64,000 nt of DNA from Gammaproteobacteria bacterium (lineage in GTDB: Bacteria; Pseudomonadota; Gammaproteobacteria; Steroidobacterales; Steroidobacteraceae), in contig PKWJ01000018.1 of NCBI GenBank assembly GCA_003132025.1, positions 353,341 to 417,340 on the forward strand, written 5' to 3'. Below, piece after piece: positions 43,800 through 52,143 of this stretch (position 1 is its first letter; each line of letters opens with the position of its first letter). Under the pieces are notes generated by a model that worked only from the letters and a program-made list of their open reading frames with translations, did not search any database and was not told where the DNA came from. A program made the translations under genes and the position numbers.

Positions 43800-45086
43800 G
43801 TGGCGCGTTGGTACGTGCTGCTGATGATGGTGACCGTCTATACGCTCAGCATCGCGGACCGCTATGCGATCTCGACCGTGCTGGAACCGATCCGGCTCGA
43901 GCTGCACCTGACGGATTCCGGGATCGCGTTCCTGACCGGTACCTCGCTCGCGCTGTTCTATGTGCTGTTTGGTTTTCCACTGTCGTGGCTCACCGACCGC
44001 TACAGCCGCCGCATTATTCTGACCTGCTCGGTGCTGGCCTGGTCGGCCATGACCATCTGCACCGGGCTGTCGCACAATTATCGCCAACTGCAACTGTCGC
44101 GGCTGGGCGTCGGGGTCGGTGAAGCCGGCGGCACCCCGGGCGCAAACTCGATCCTGTCGGATTATTTTCCCTGCGTACGTCGGCCAATGGCATTGACGAT
44201 CTTCGCGCTCGGCGCGCCGATCGGCGCCTGGATCGCGGCGGATTTCGCCGGTCGCATATCGGATCTGTATGGTTGGCGCACGGTATTTCTGTGGCTCGGT
44301 GCCGCCGGCGTGATCTTCGGCGTGTGGCTGTATGCGACGGTGCGCGAACCGCGTCGCGGCTGTCTCGACCACCGGCTGCAGGCGGACAGCCCATCGTTCC
44401 TGGTGACGATGAAATACCTGTGGAGCCAGCGCGCAGCGGTGCACGTGGTGCTGGCCACTTCAGTGTGTGCGCTGTGGGGCTGGGGCCTGATGTGGTGGAC
44501 GCCGACATTCCTGATGCGCACCTATTCACTCAGCGCCGGCCAGGCTGGAGCGATTACCGCGCCGATACACCTGTACGGCGGCATCGCCGCCTCGCTACTG
44601 ACTGCCTGGCTGCTGGCGCAGCCCTGGATGGCGAACCCAAAGCGCATCGTGTGGCTGCTGGGTAGCATCATCGGTGTGTCGACCATCATTTCGATCGTGA
44701 TCTACTGGAGCCACTCACTGAGCGTGGCCACGGCGCTGTTCTGGATATTTATCCCATCGATCTATTTCTATATCGGACCCGGCTTCGGACTGTTGAACAA
44801 TCTGGCCGAGCCGCGCATGCGCGCGATGTTTTGCTGCGTCGTGCTGTTCGTGGCCAATGTGTTCAACCTGGTGGTCGCGCCCCAGGCGGTCGGCTTGCTG
44901 AGCGACTGGTTCGCACCCGGCCACATCGCCAATGCGGCGTCGCTGCGTCTGGCATTGCTGTGCCTGGCGCCGACCGGGTTCTGGGCCACATTTCATTTCT
45001 TCTGGTCGGCCCGGCACCTGGTACAGGATCAGGAGCGCGCCACCGGCATCAAGGTGATGGGGCGGCCTGAACTGACCGCTCTTTAA
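43800..45086 (+). CDS. MFS transporter, spinster-like
   Basis: Twelve-helix major facilitator transporter, 428 residues. Motif A-like sequence FPLSWLTDRYSRRIIL is between helices 2 and 3, and GVGVGEAGGTPGANSILSDY is close to the spinster/hexuronate-type transporters. It starts with GTG; there is no upstream in-frame ATG in the divergent intergenic region with the enolase-superfamily gene. It may import the organic acid used by the adjacent enolase and dehydrogenase. The substrate is unknown. Confidence 0.85.
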   Translation: MARWYVLLMMVTVYTLSIADRYAISTVLEPIRLELHLTDSGIAFLTGTSLALFYVLFGFPLSWLTDRYSRRIILTCSVLAWSAMTICTGLSHNYRQLQLSRLGVGVGEAGGTPGANSILSDYFPCVRRPMALTIFALGAPIGAWIAADFAGRISDLYGWRTVFLWLGAAGVIFGVWLYATVREPRRGCLDHRLQADSPSFLVTMKYLWSQRAAVHVVLATSVCALWGWGLMWWTPTFLMRTYSLSAGQAGAITAPIHLYGGIAASLLTAWLLAQPWMANPKRIVWLLGSIIGVSTIISIVIYWSHSLSVATALFWIFIPSIYFYIGPGFGLLNNLAEPRMRAMFCCVVLFVANVFNLVVAPQAVGLLSDWFAPGHIANAASLRLALLCLAPTGFWATFHFFWSARHLVQDQERATGIKVMGRPELTAL

Positions 45087-45088
45087 GC

Positions 45089-45979
45089 CTACGCCGCGTC
45101 CGCCGCTGTCGCCGCGGTTCTTTCGGCGCCGCGACGCCCGGTGCGCATCAGCGCCAGCGCCAGCAGCGCCGAGGCCAGCATCAGGAACAGGCTCACGGCG
45201 TTCAACACCGGGCTCGCGCCCTCGCGCATGCGGCCGTACATCAGCACCGTCAATGGCGCGTCCTCGCCCACCAGCATCAGCGTGGTATTGAAGTTCTCGA
45301 ATGACATCAGGAACGAGATCGCCGCCGAGCCGATCAGCGCCGGGCGCAGATAGGGAAACGTGATGGTGCGCAACACCGCCGCCTGCGAGGCGCCCAGGTT
45401 GAGCGCGGCCTCCTCCAGCGTGCGGTCGAAGCGCTTCAGTCGCGCGCTGATCATCAGTGTGGCGATGGTGGCCACGAACGAGAACTGGCCGAGCACCACC
45501 AGCACCAGTCCTGGCCGCAGGAAGTCCAGATCGAGTCCCCACAGGCTGTCGGCAAGTTCCGCCAGTCGACTGCAGAACGCCAGGATCGAGATGCCGAGGA
45601 TGACGCCCGGAATCACCAGCGGCACCAGCATCAGCACCGACAGCAGCTGCTTGCCCGGAAAACGACAGCGCTCCATCAGGAACGCATTCGCGGTGCCCAC
45701 CAGCACCGACAGCGCGGTGACCCAGCTTGCGACCACGACGCTGGTCCAGATACTGCCGAGCAGCTCCGCATCGCGAAACAGCCCGACGCGGCCGGCGGCT
45801 GGATTGCCGAGGAACCAGTCGAGCGTGAAACCGTGCCACGGTGGCGCCGGATAGGGCGCGTTGTTGAACGCGAACACCGCCACCACGGTCAGCGGCACGA
45901 ACAGGAACAACAGGAACGCGCCCAGGTAGAGCGCGGTGGCGGCACGCAGCCAGGCCGGACGGGGTAGCGAGGCGATCAT
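45089..45979 (-). CDS. ABC transporter permease, PotC-like
   Basis: Inner-membrane permease of 296 residues of the spermidine/putrescine (PotC) type. Six hydrophobic segments are visible and the EAA-type loop EEAALNLGASQAAVLRTITF is present. Start at the ATG overlapping the stop of the PotB-like gene as ATGA. It is the last gene of a four-gene binding-protein, ATPase, permease, permease set (47956-45089). Polyamine versus another amine substrate cannot be told from sequence. Confidence 0.86.
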   Translation of the reverse strand: MIASLPRPAWLRAATALYLGAFLLFLFVPLTVVAVFAFNNAPYPAPPWHGFTLDWFLGNPAAGRVGLFRDAELLGSIWTSVVVASWVTALSVLVGTANAFLMERCRFPGKQLLSVLMLVPLVIPGVILGISILAFCSRLAELADSLWGLDLDFLRPGLVLVVLGQFSFVATIATLMISARLKRFDRTLEEAALNLGASQAAVLRTITFPYLRPALIGSAAISFLMSFENFNTTLMLVGEDAPLTVLMYGRMREGASPVLNAVSLFLMLASALLALALMRTGRRGAERTAATAADAA

Positions 45980-46860
45980 GCGCGGCGCATCACGTCGACG
46001 AAACGCTGGCCGCTGACCCGCAGACCGAGCGCGACCATGCCGGTGGACAGCGCCAGCAGCAGAAAGCCGAACGCCGCACCCTGCTCCCAGTTGAAGCGCA
46101 CGATGAACTGGGTGTAGATCAGCTCGGTGAACCACTGCGAGTTCTTGCCGCCGAGCAGGTTCGGGGTCAGGTAATTGCCGAGCGTCAGCATGAACACCAC
46201 GATGCAACCGGAGGTGATTCCTGGCGCCGCGTGCGGTATGACGATCTGCCGCAGGATCGCGGGTCCCTTGGCGCCAAGGTTATAGGCCGCTTCGATCAGC
46301 GAATTGTCCAGGCTCTCGAGACTGCTCACCAGCGGTACCACCATGAACAGCAGCGAGGTATAGACCAGTCCGACCAGGATCGTGGCATTGTGGTAGAGCA
46401 GCTCGACCGGCACCGCGGTGATGCCGAGGCGCACCAGCAGCGTCGGCAGCACGCCGGATTCGCGCAGCAGGATCAGCCAGCCGAGCGCCCGCACCGTTTC
46501 GCTGACCCAGAACGGAATCAGGCACAGTACGAACAGCAGCGAGCTGGCGCGGCCGCGCGCGACCTTGGCAATGATCCATGCCACCGGAAACGCCACCAGC
46601 AATGTCAGCGCGGTGGCGAGCGCTGACATGATCGCGGTACGGACGAACACCCCCCAGTACAGCGGCTCGGAAAAGAATGTCCGGTACTGCATCAGGCTCG
46701 CCGCGTAGGTATGCGGGGCGATACGCTCGCGAAAGGACAGCAGCGCCAGCTGCACGTGCGGCAGGATGATCAACGCAAACAGCCACAGCAGTGCCGGCGT
46801 CAGCAGCACCGCCAGCATCATGCGGCGCCGCCAGACCGCCGGGCTGGAAGTTTCAGACAT
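45976..46860 (-). CDS. ABC transporter permease, PotB-like
   Basis: Six-helix permease of 294 residues, PotB type, paired with the PotC-like protein. The EAA loop is EAAYNLGAKGPAILRQIVIP. The PotA-like gene ends within its 5' end (overlap of eight bases) and its stop overlaps the PotC-like start. All four genes of the transporter are on the minus strand and tightly packed, so they are probably one operon downstream of the dimethylglycine dehydrogenase gene. Confidence 0.87.
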   Translation of the reverse strand: MSETSSPAVWRRRMMLAVLLTPALLWLFALIILPHVQLALLSFRERIAPHTYAASLMQYRTFFSEPLYWGVFVRTAIMSALATALTLLVAFPVAWIIAKVARGRASSLLFVLCLIPFWVSETVRALGWLILLRESGVLPTLLVRLGITAVPVELLYHNATILVGLVYTSLLFMVVPLVSSLESLDNSLIEAAYNLGAKGPAILRQIVIPHAAPGITSGCIVVFMLTLGNYLTPNLLGGKNSQWFTELIYTQFIVRFNWEQGAAFGFLLLALSTGMVALGLRVSGQRFVDVMRRA

Positions 46861-47959
46861 GGACGCTGCCCGCGGTGAAGCAGATCGCGCGCTGCGGATC
46901 GAAGCCGAAGAACACCTGGGCGCCCGGTTTCAGATCCGCCAGGCGGCCGGTCTGCGGCAGCGCGACGCGAAACTCGAAACGCGTCTGCTGCTCCACGATC
47001 AGCACCGCGGAGTTGGCGCCGTCGAACAGCAGGCTCTGGACTTCGCCCGCGTAGCGCGCCATTTGCGGCGGCAGCTGCGCGGCCTCGAGCTCGATGCTGG
47101 CGACTTCCGGGCGGACGAACGCCGCGACCGGATCGCCCGCGGAAACCGAGCCACTGCGACGGGCGCGCACCGACCAGCCCTGCGCCGTGTGCAGCTCGAC
47201 CAGCTCGCCGTCGACGCGCTCGGCGCGCCCGGGAATGCGATTGTTGGCGCCGACGAAGCCGGCAACGAACGCGGTGGCCGGTTCGTAGTACAGCTGTTGC
47301 GGCGTGCCGACCTGCTCGAAATGGCCGCGGTTCATCACCGCCACATGATCCGACAGCACCAATGCCTCGGACTGGTCGTGCGTGATGTAGACGAAGGTGG
47401 TGCCGAAGGCCGCCTGCAGCTGCTTGAGTTCGATCTTCATGTGCTCGCGCAATTTCAGATCGAGCGCACCCAGGGGCTCATCGAGCAGCAATAGCGTGGG
47501 TTCGAGCACCAGGCTGCGGGCGATCGCGACCCGCTGGCGCTGGCCGCCCGACAGCTCCTCGACCCGTTTGCTGGCCGCACCGGCCAGACCCACGCGCTCG
47601 AGCATGGCGGCGGCGCGGCGCGCGCGCTCGGCCTTGTTCACGCCGCGGCGCGCCAACCCGAAGCCGACGTTCTCGCCCACCGACATCATCGGAAACAGCG
47701 CCAGGTGCTGGAACACCATGTTGACCGGTCGGCGGTTAGGCGCCACCTCGCGCATGCTGCGCCCGCCGATGCGAATGTCACCGCTGTCGGGCAGCGTGAA
47801 TCCGGCAATCATCCGCAGCAGCGTGGTCTTACCGCAGCCGGACGGTCCGAGAATGGAGAAAAAACTGCCACGCTCGACCGCGAACGACAGCCGGTCGACC
47901 GCCACGTGATCAGCGAAGCGCTTGTCGAGCTGCTCGACGCTGAGATCCGGGGTGCTCAA
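46853..47959 (-). CDS. ABC transporter ATP-binding protein, PotA-like
   Basis: ATPase of 368 residues with Walker A GPSGCGKTTLLRM, signature LSGGQRQRVAIARSL and Walker B LLLLDEPLGALDL, followed by a C-terminal TOBE domain (residues about 280-365). The start is a TTG overlapping the stop of the binding-protein gene as TTGA, giving MSTPDLSVEQLD. It powers the PotB/C-like pair. The PotABCD type imports polyamines, but in this locus the substrate could be a related amine such as a betaine. Confidence 0.88.
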   Translation of the reverse strand: MSTPDLSVEQLDKRFADHVAVDRLSFAVERGSFFSILGPSGCGKTTLLRMIAGFTLPDSGDIRIGGRSMREVAPNRRPVNMVFQHLALFPMMSVGENVGFGLARRGVNKAERARRAAAMLERVGLAGAASKRVEELSGGQRQRVAIARSLVLEPTLLLLDEPLGALDLKLREHMKIELKQLQAAFGTTFVYITHDQSEALVLSDHVAVMNRGHFEQVGTPQQLYYEPATAFVAGFVGANNRIPGRAERVDGELVELHTAQGWSVRARRSGSVSAGDPVAAFVRPEVASIELEAAQLPPQMARYAGEVQSLLFDGANSAVLIVEQQTRFEFRVALPQTGRLADLKPGAQVFFGFDPQRAICFTAGSVHV

Positions 47960-49020
47960 TTGGCGGCCTTGATGCGATCCAGGATCCGCCCTTCGGTTTC
48001 CTCCACGCCCGACGGGATCGCCGGATACCAGTGAATGTCCTTGAAAGCGCCACCCGGAAAGCTGGCGTTGAACTGCGCGCGGAATTTCTGGTTGACCAGG
48101 TTTTCAGTACCGCGTGCGGCAGTCCAGTTGCCGACCGAATTGGTGATCTTGGCCGCCACGTCCGGTCGCATGGTGAAATTGATCCAGGCGTAGGCCGCGG
48201 CGTCGTTGCGGCCGCGCGCCGGCAGCGCGAAGGTATCCAGCCAGCCCATGGCGCCGGACTTGGGTACGATGAACTGGATATTCGGGTCCTGGCGATTGAG
48301 CGTCCAGCCGCCGGTATCCCACATCATCGCGGCAACGATCTCACCCGAGCGCATGCCGTTGAGCAGCTGGTCCTTGTTGTCGTAGAAGAACCGGACGATC
48401 GACTTGCAGGCCGAGAGGGTCGCGCCGACGCTCTCCATCAGCGCCGCGTACGCCTTGGGATCGCCATAGAGCGCAAACGGATCCTTGCCGGCCGCGAACG
48501 CAAACGCCATCAATACCGGCCGGCGCAGCCGCAGCGAGGTCTTGCCCTTGAGGTCCTGCCGGCATAGGTCCGGATAGTCGGCGACCTTGGCGTACTTGGT
48601 GTTGACCACCAGCCCATCGGCGCCCCACAGGTAGGGCAGTCCGTACAGCTTGCCGTCCAGCGTGGTGTTCCTGCGCGTGACCTCGAGTATCTCCGGGGTG
48701 AATTGTTCGATCTTGACCTGGCTCAGGTCGATCGGCTTGTAGATGCCGAATTCGCGCTGCACGCCGGTGATGCGATCCTGCGACGGCTGCGCGAGATCGA
48801 AGCCGGCGCCGCCGGTGGCGCGCAGCTTGGAGATGATTTCCTCGTTGTTCGACAGCGTCACCTCCACCTGGATGCCGGTCTCCTGCTTGAACTGCGCGAT
48901 CACGTCGGCCGGTGCGTAGTCGGCCCAGGTGATCAGGCGCAGTTTCTTGGCATCGTCGGCCACGGCAGTTCCGTGCGCCACGAGGGCCAGCAGCAACACA
49001 ATGCCGAACAGGGCTTTCAT
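47956..49020 (-). CDS. Periplasmic binding protein, PotD/PotF-like
   Basis: Secreted 354-residue binding protein. The signal peptide is MKALFGIVLLLALVAHGTAV; the mature part begins DDAKKLRLITWADYAPADVI, which is very typical of PotD/PotF polyamine-binding proteins. The middle contains GLPYLWGADGLVVN and WDTGGWTL blocks. The ligand cannot be read from the sequence. It is preceded by a 113-base gap to the dimethylglycine dehydrogenase gene and may be on the same transcript. Confidence 0.87.
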   Translation of the reverse strand: MKALFGIVLLLALVAHGTAVADDAKKLRLITWADYAPADVIAQFKQETGIQVEVTLSNNEEIISKLRATGGAGFDLAQPSQDRITGVQREFGIYKPIDLSQVKIEQFTPEILEVTRRNTTLDGKLYGLPYLWGADGLVVNTKYAKVADYPDLCRQDLKGKTSLRLRRPVLMAFAFAAGKDPFALYGDPKAYAALMESVGATLSACKSIVRFFYDNKDQLLNGMRSGEIVAAMMWDTGGWTLNRQDPNIQFIVPKSGAMGWLDTFALPARGRNDAAAYAWINFTMRPDVAAKITNSVGNWTAARGTENLVNQKFRAQFNASFPGGAFKDIHWYPAIPSGVEETEGRILDRIKAAN

Positions 49021-49134
49021 ACTTTCTCCGTTCCGAAGCGCGCGCGTTTATTGATGATAAGGCCGGCGTGTGACGCCGCACGCCACGCCAAGCTTCTCCG
49101 TTCGTCCGGGCGTCGTCAATTTACCGCCCTTAAT

Positions 49135-51549
49135 CTATGCGCGCAGCCGCAGCCCCTGCGGATCGTACAGCGGCTGCAGCCGCACCGTGGCGGTGCGTAT
49201 CTCGCCCAGAATATCGATCTCGAAGCGTTCGCCGTCGCACGCCAGGCCGGCGGGCACATAGCCGGCGGCAAGGCTCTTGGCGACGCAATGCCCGAACGCG
49301 CCCGAGGTCACGTAGCCCACGGCCGCACCGTCCTTGATAATCGACTCGTAGCCGATCACGTCGGCATCGCCAGCCGCGATCTCCATGACCACGAAGCGGC
49401 GCGCCGGCCCTGCCGCACGCTCGGCGCTGGCGGCCGCGCGCCCGGTGAAATCGGCCTTGCCGAAGTCGATGAAGCGGTCGAGCCCGGTTTCGGCTGCGGT
49501 GTAGTCGGGGCGAAAGTCCTTGTTGAACGAGCCATAGGCCTTCTCCAGCCGCAGCGACGACAGCGCACGGCCGCCGAAATGCTTGAGGCCGAGCGAGCGC
49601 CCCGCATCCCACAGCTCATCATAGAGCGTGGCGAAATAGTCCGGCGTGGTCCAGATCTCGTAGCCGAGTTCGCCGGTGAAGCCGGCACGCGTCAGGAGCG
49701 CCGGCGCCAGTCCCACCGCGGTTTGCCTGAGCTGGAACAGCTTGAACGCCGCTGCCGACAGATCCGCGCGCACCAGCGGTTGCAGCAGTGCGCGCGCCTG
49801 CGGACCTGCGATCGACACGCCGCACAGGCTCGAGGCCGCCGAGCGTACGAAGACATCGGCCGGGGGTTCGCTGGTCCAGAACCAGCGCAGGTGGAATTCC
49901 TCGGCGAAGCCGGAGCCCACGATCATGAAGCGGTCGTCGGCCAGGCAGGCAATCGTCAGGTCGCCGATGATGCGGCCGGCGGGGCTGAGCATCGGCGCCA
50001 GGGCGAGTCGTCCGGGTACGGGTATGCGGCTGGCAAACACCCGATCAAGCCAGGCGCGCGCGCCGCGGCCGGTGACCTCGTATTTTCCATAGTTCGTGGT
50101 TTCGTACAGGCCCACGGTAGCGCGCACCGCCTGGCATTCGGCGCGCACGTGGGCAAAGGCCTCCGAGCGCCGATAGGTCGGGGTCTCGGTCGGCGGCACA
50201 CCGCTCGGTGCGAACCAGAGCGCATGCTCGAGTCCGAAGTTCGCCCCCATGACCGCGCCGGCGGCCCGCAACCGATCGTAGATCGGCGACCGGCGCACCG
50301 GACGGGCGGCGGCCAACTCCTCGTTCGGATAGGCCAGGCGGAAGCGGCGCGAGTAATTCTCCGGCACCTTGAGCGACGTGTACCTGGGCGTGGCAAAGGC
50401 ACCAAAGCGCGCCACATCCATCGACAGAATGTCCTGGCCGGGGTCGTTGTGCGCCATCCAGCGCGACAGCACCAGGCCGATGCCGCCGCCCTGGCTGAAA
50501 CCCGCCATCACGGCGCAGGCTACCCAGTAGTTGGTGAGGCCGCGCACCGGACCGACCAGCGGATTACCGTCGGGCGCAAAGGTGAACGGACCGTTGATTG
50601 CCTTCCTGATGCCAACGCGCCCGAGCGCCGGAAAATGCTGGAACCCGACCTCGAAATACGGCGCCAGGCGCTCGAAATCATCCGGCAGCAGCTGCATCGA
50701 AAAGTCATCCGGAGTTTTCACCGCCGACCAGATCACCCCCTGCGGTTCGTAGGTTCCGATCAACGCACCGCCGCGCTCCTGGCGCATGTAGATCTCGCCC
50801 GCATAGTCGGTGGTGTTGACGATCTCGTGATCGCGACCGGCCAGCTCCGGAATGTCTTCGGTGATCAGGTAGTGGTGCTCCATCGCCAGCACCGGCAGCT
50901 CGATGCCGACCATGTGGCCGACCTCGCGCGCCCACAAGCCGGCGCAGTTGACCACATGCTCGGCGTGCACCGTGCCCTTGTCGGTCACCACGTCCCACGA
51001 GCCGTCGGCGCGCTGCGCCAGCGAGCGCACACGCGTGAAGCGCTCCACCGAGGCTCCGAGCTGACGCGCCGCCTTGACGTAGGCGTGCGTGGTTCCGGAC
51101 GGATCGCAATGCCCGCCGTCCGCGCGCCACAGCGCGCCGATGAAGTGGCTGGTATCGATCAGCGGATTGAGGTGCCGGGCCTGCTCGAGCGAGATCATTT
51201 CGGTTTCCATGCCGAGATAGCGCGCGCGCGAACATATGAGTTTCAGGCTATCGAGCTCGCCGGCGGTCGCCGCCAGCATCAGGCCGCCGTTGGGATGCAG
51301 GCCGCAGGATTGGCCCGACAGTGCCTCGATCTCGCGATACAGATCGATGGTGTATTTCTGCAGCCGCGAGATATTGGCTTCGCCGTTGAAGGTGTGCATG
51401 CCGCCCGCGGCGTGCCAGGTCGAACCGGCCGCCAGCTCGCTCTGCTCGATCAGCAGCACGTCGGTCCAGCCGATCTTCGCCAGGTGATAGAGCGTACTGG
51501 CGCCGACCACGCCGCCGCCGATGATCACCACGCGTGCGCTGCCCTTCAT
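49135..51549 (-). CDS. Dimethylglycine dehydrogenase-like flavoprotein
   Basis: Demethylates N,N-dimethylglycine to sarcosine; the one-carbon unit goes to THF as methylene-THF. The 804-residue protein has an N-terminal FAD domain with VVIIGGGVVGASTLYHLAKI and the STWHAAGGMH block whose His matches the residue that carries covalent FAD in the family. The C-terminal half is a GcvT-type folate-binding domain (VGLYETTNYGKYEVTGRGA to the ARTATVR end). The ATG overlaps the soxG stop as ATGA. The choice of dimethylglycine over sarcosine rests on the sarcosine oxidase genes next to it. Confidence 0.85.
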   Translation of the reverse strand: MKGSARVVIIGGGVVGASTLYHLAKIGWTDVLLIEQSELAAGSTWHAAGGMHTFNGEANISRLQKYTIDLYREIEALSGQSCGLHPNGGLMLAATAGELDSLKLICSRARYLGMETEMISLEQARHLNPLIDTSHFIGALWRADGGHCDPSGTTHAYVKAARQLGASVERFTRVRSLAQRADGSWDVVTDKGTVHAEHVVNCAGLWAREVGHMVGIELPVLAMEHHYLITEDIPELAGRDHEIVNTTDYAGEIYMRQERGGALIGTYEPQGVIWSAVKTPDDFSMQLLPDDFERLAPYFEVGFQHFPALGRVGIRKAINGPFTFAPDGNPLVGPVRGLTNYWVACAVMAGFSQGGGIGLVLSRWMAHNDPGQDILSMDVARFGAFATPRYTSLKVPENYSRRFRLAYPNEELAAARPVRRSPIYDRLRAAGAVMGANFGLEHALWFAPSGVPPTETPTYRRSEAFAHVRAECQAVRATVGLYETTNYGKYEVTGRGARAWLDRVFASRIPVPGRLALAPMLSPAGRIIGDLTIACLADDRFMIVGSGFAEEFHLRWFWTSEPPADVFVRSAASSLCGVSIAGPQARALLQPLVRADLSAAAFKLFQLRQTAVGLAPALLTRAGFTGELGYEIWTTPDYFATLYDELWDAGRSLGLKHFGGRALSSLRLEKAYGSFNKDFRPDYTAAETGLDRFIDFGKADFTGRAAASAERAAGPARRFVVMEIAAGDADVIGYESIIKDGAAVGYVTSGAFGHCVAKSLAAGYVPAGLACDGERFEIDILGEIRTATVRLQPLYDPQGLRLRA

Positions 51550-52133
51550 GACGGTTTGTCTCCGCACCCGACGGCGTCATCGGACGCAGCGGCGTCATTC
51601 CGCTGCGATGGCGGCTCGAAGCCCAACGGTCGTGCAGCGGCCAACAGCCATTCGTGAAAATGCCGTGCCGTGCTCGCAGGCGTCAGCAGCAGCAGGCCCG
51701 AGCCCAGCGCCACCAGGATCACCGCTACCTGCGCCATGATCGTGGCGCAGGCCGTACCCACAGGGAATGCCTGCGCATCAAGATCGATGCGGCAGGAGCG
51801 GACCAGCACCTCGCGCGCCTGGGAGCCGGAAAATTCCAGCGTACTGAGGGCCGAGGACAGGTCGAGCACGGCGCCGAGGCCGACGCATGCGCTTTGCCAG
51901 GCGGCCGCGCTCGCCCCGACGGACGCCGGCGGCGTCAGGATCAGCCAGCGCTCCGGACGCACGCACAGCGCCAGGTGATCGGCCGCGGCCACGGCGCGGC
52001 CGAGTGCCGGCAGTTGCACGCCCCGTTCGAGCGCGATCCTGGCAACGTCGGGCGCGCGCCCGCGCAGCGCCGCGATCTCGACGATATCGCTGGCGCTGGT
52101 ATCAAGATGCAGGCCGGAAGCGTTGCCGGGCAT
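51546..52133 (-). CDS. soxG: Sarcosine oxidase gamma subunit
   Basis: Small subunit of heterotetrameric sarcosine oxidase (195 residues). It has the GcvT-like SoxG features LCVRPERWLILTP, LDLSSALSTLEFSGSQAREV and a C-terminal HEWLLAAARPLGF. The start MPGNASGLHLD is used; an upstream GTG six codons earlier is possible. It follows soxA by ten bases and its stop overlaps the dimethylglycine dehydrogenase start. The SoxG family is divergent and variable in length, which lowers the certainty of the start. Confidence 0.82.
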   Translation of the reverse strand: MPGNASGLHLDTSASDIVEIAALRGRAPDVARIALERGVQLPALGRAVAAADHLALCVRPERWLILTPPASVGASAAAWQSACVGLGAVLDLSSALSTLEFSGSQAREVLVRSCRIDLDAQAFPVGTACATIMAQVAVILVALGSGLLLLTPASTARHFHEWLLAAARPLGFEPPSQRNDAAASDDAVGCGDKPS

Positions 52134-52143
52134 CGACCCTGAC

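Noticed and set aside
48703-51657. Long plus-strand open frame (984 codons) antisense to the dimethylglycine dehydrogenase gene
   Set aside because: No domain is recognisable, composition is Arg/His/Gln-rich as expected for an antisense frame in high-GC DNA, and the minus strand has a clear, full-length flavoprotein.
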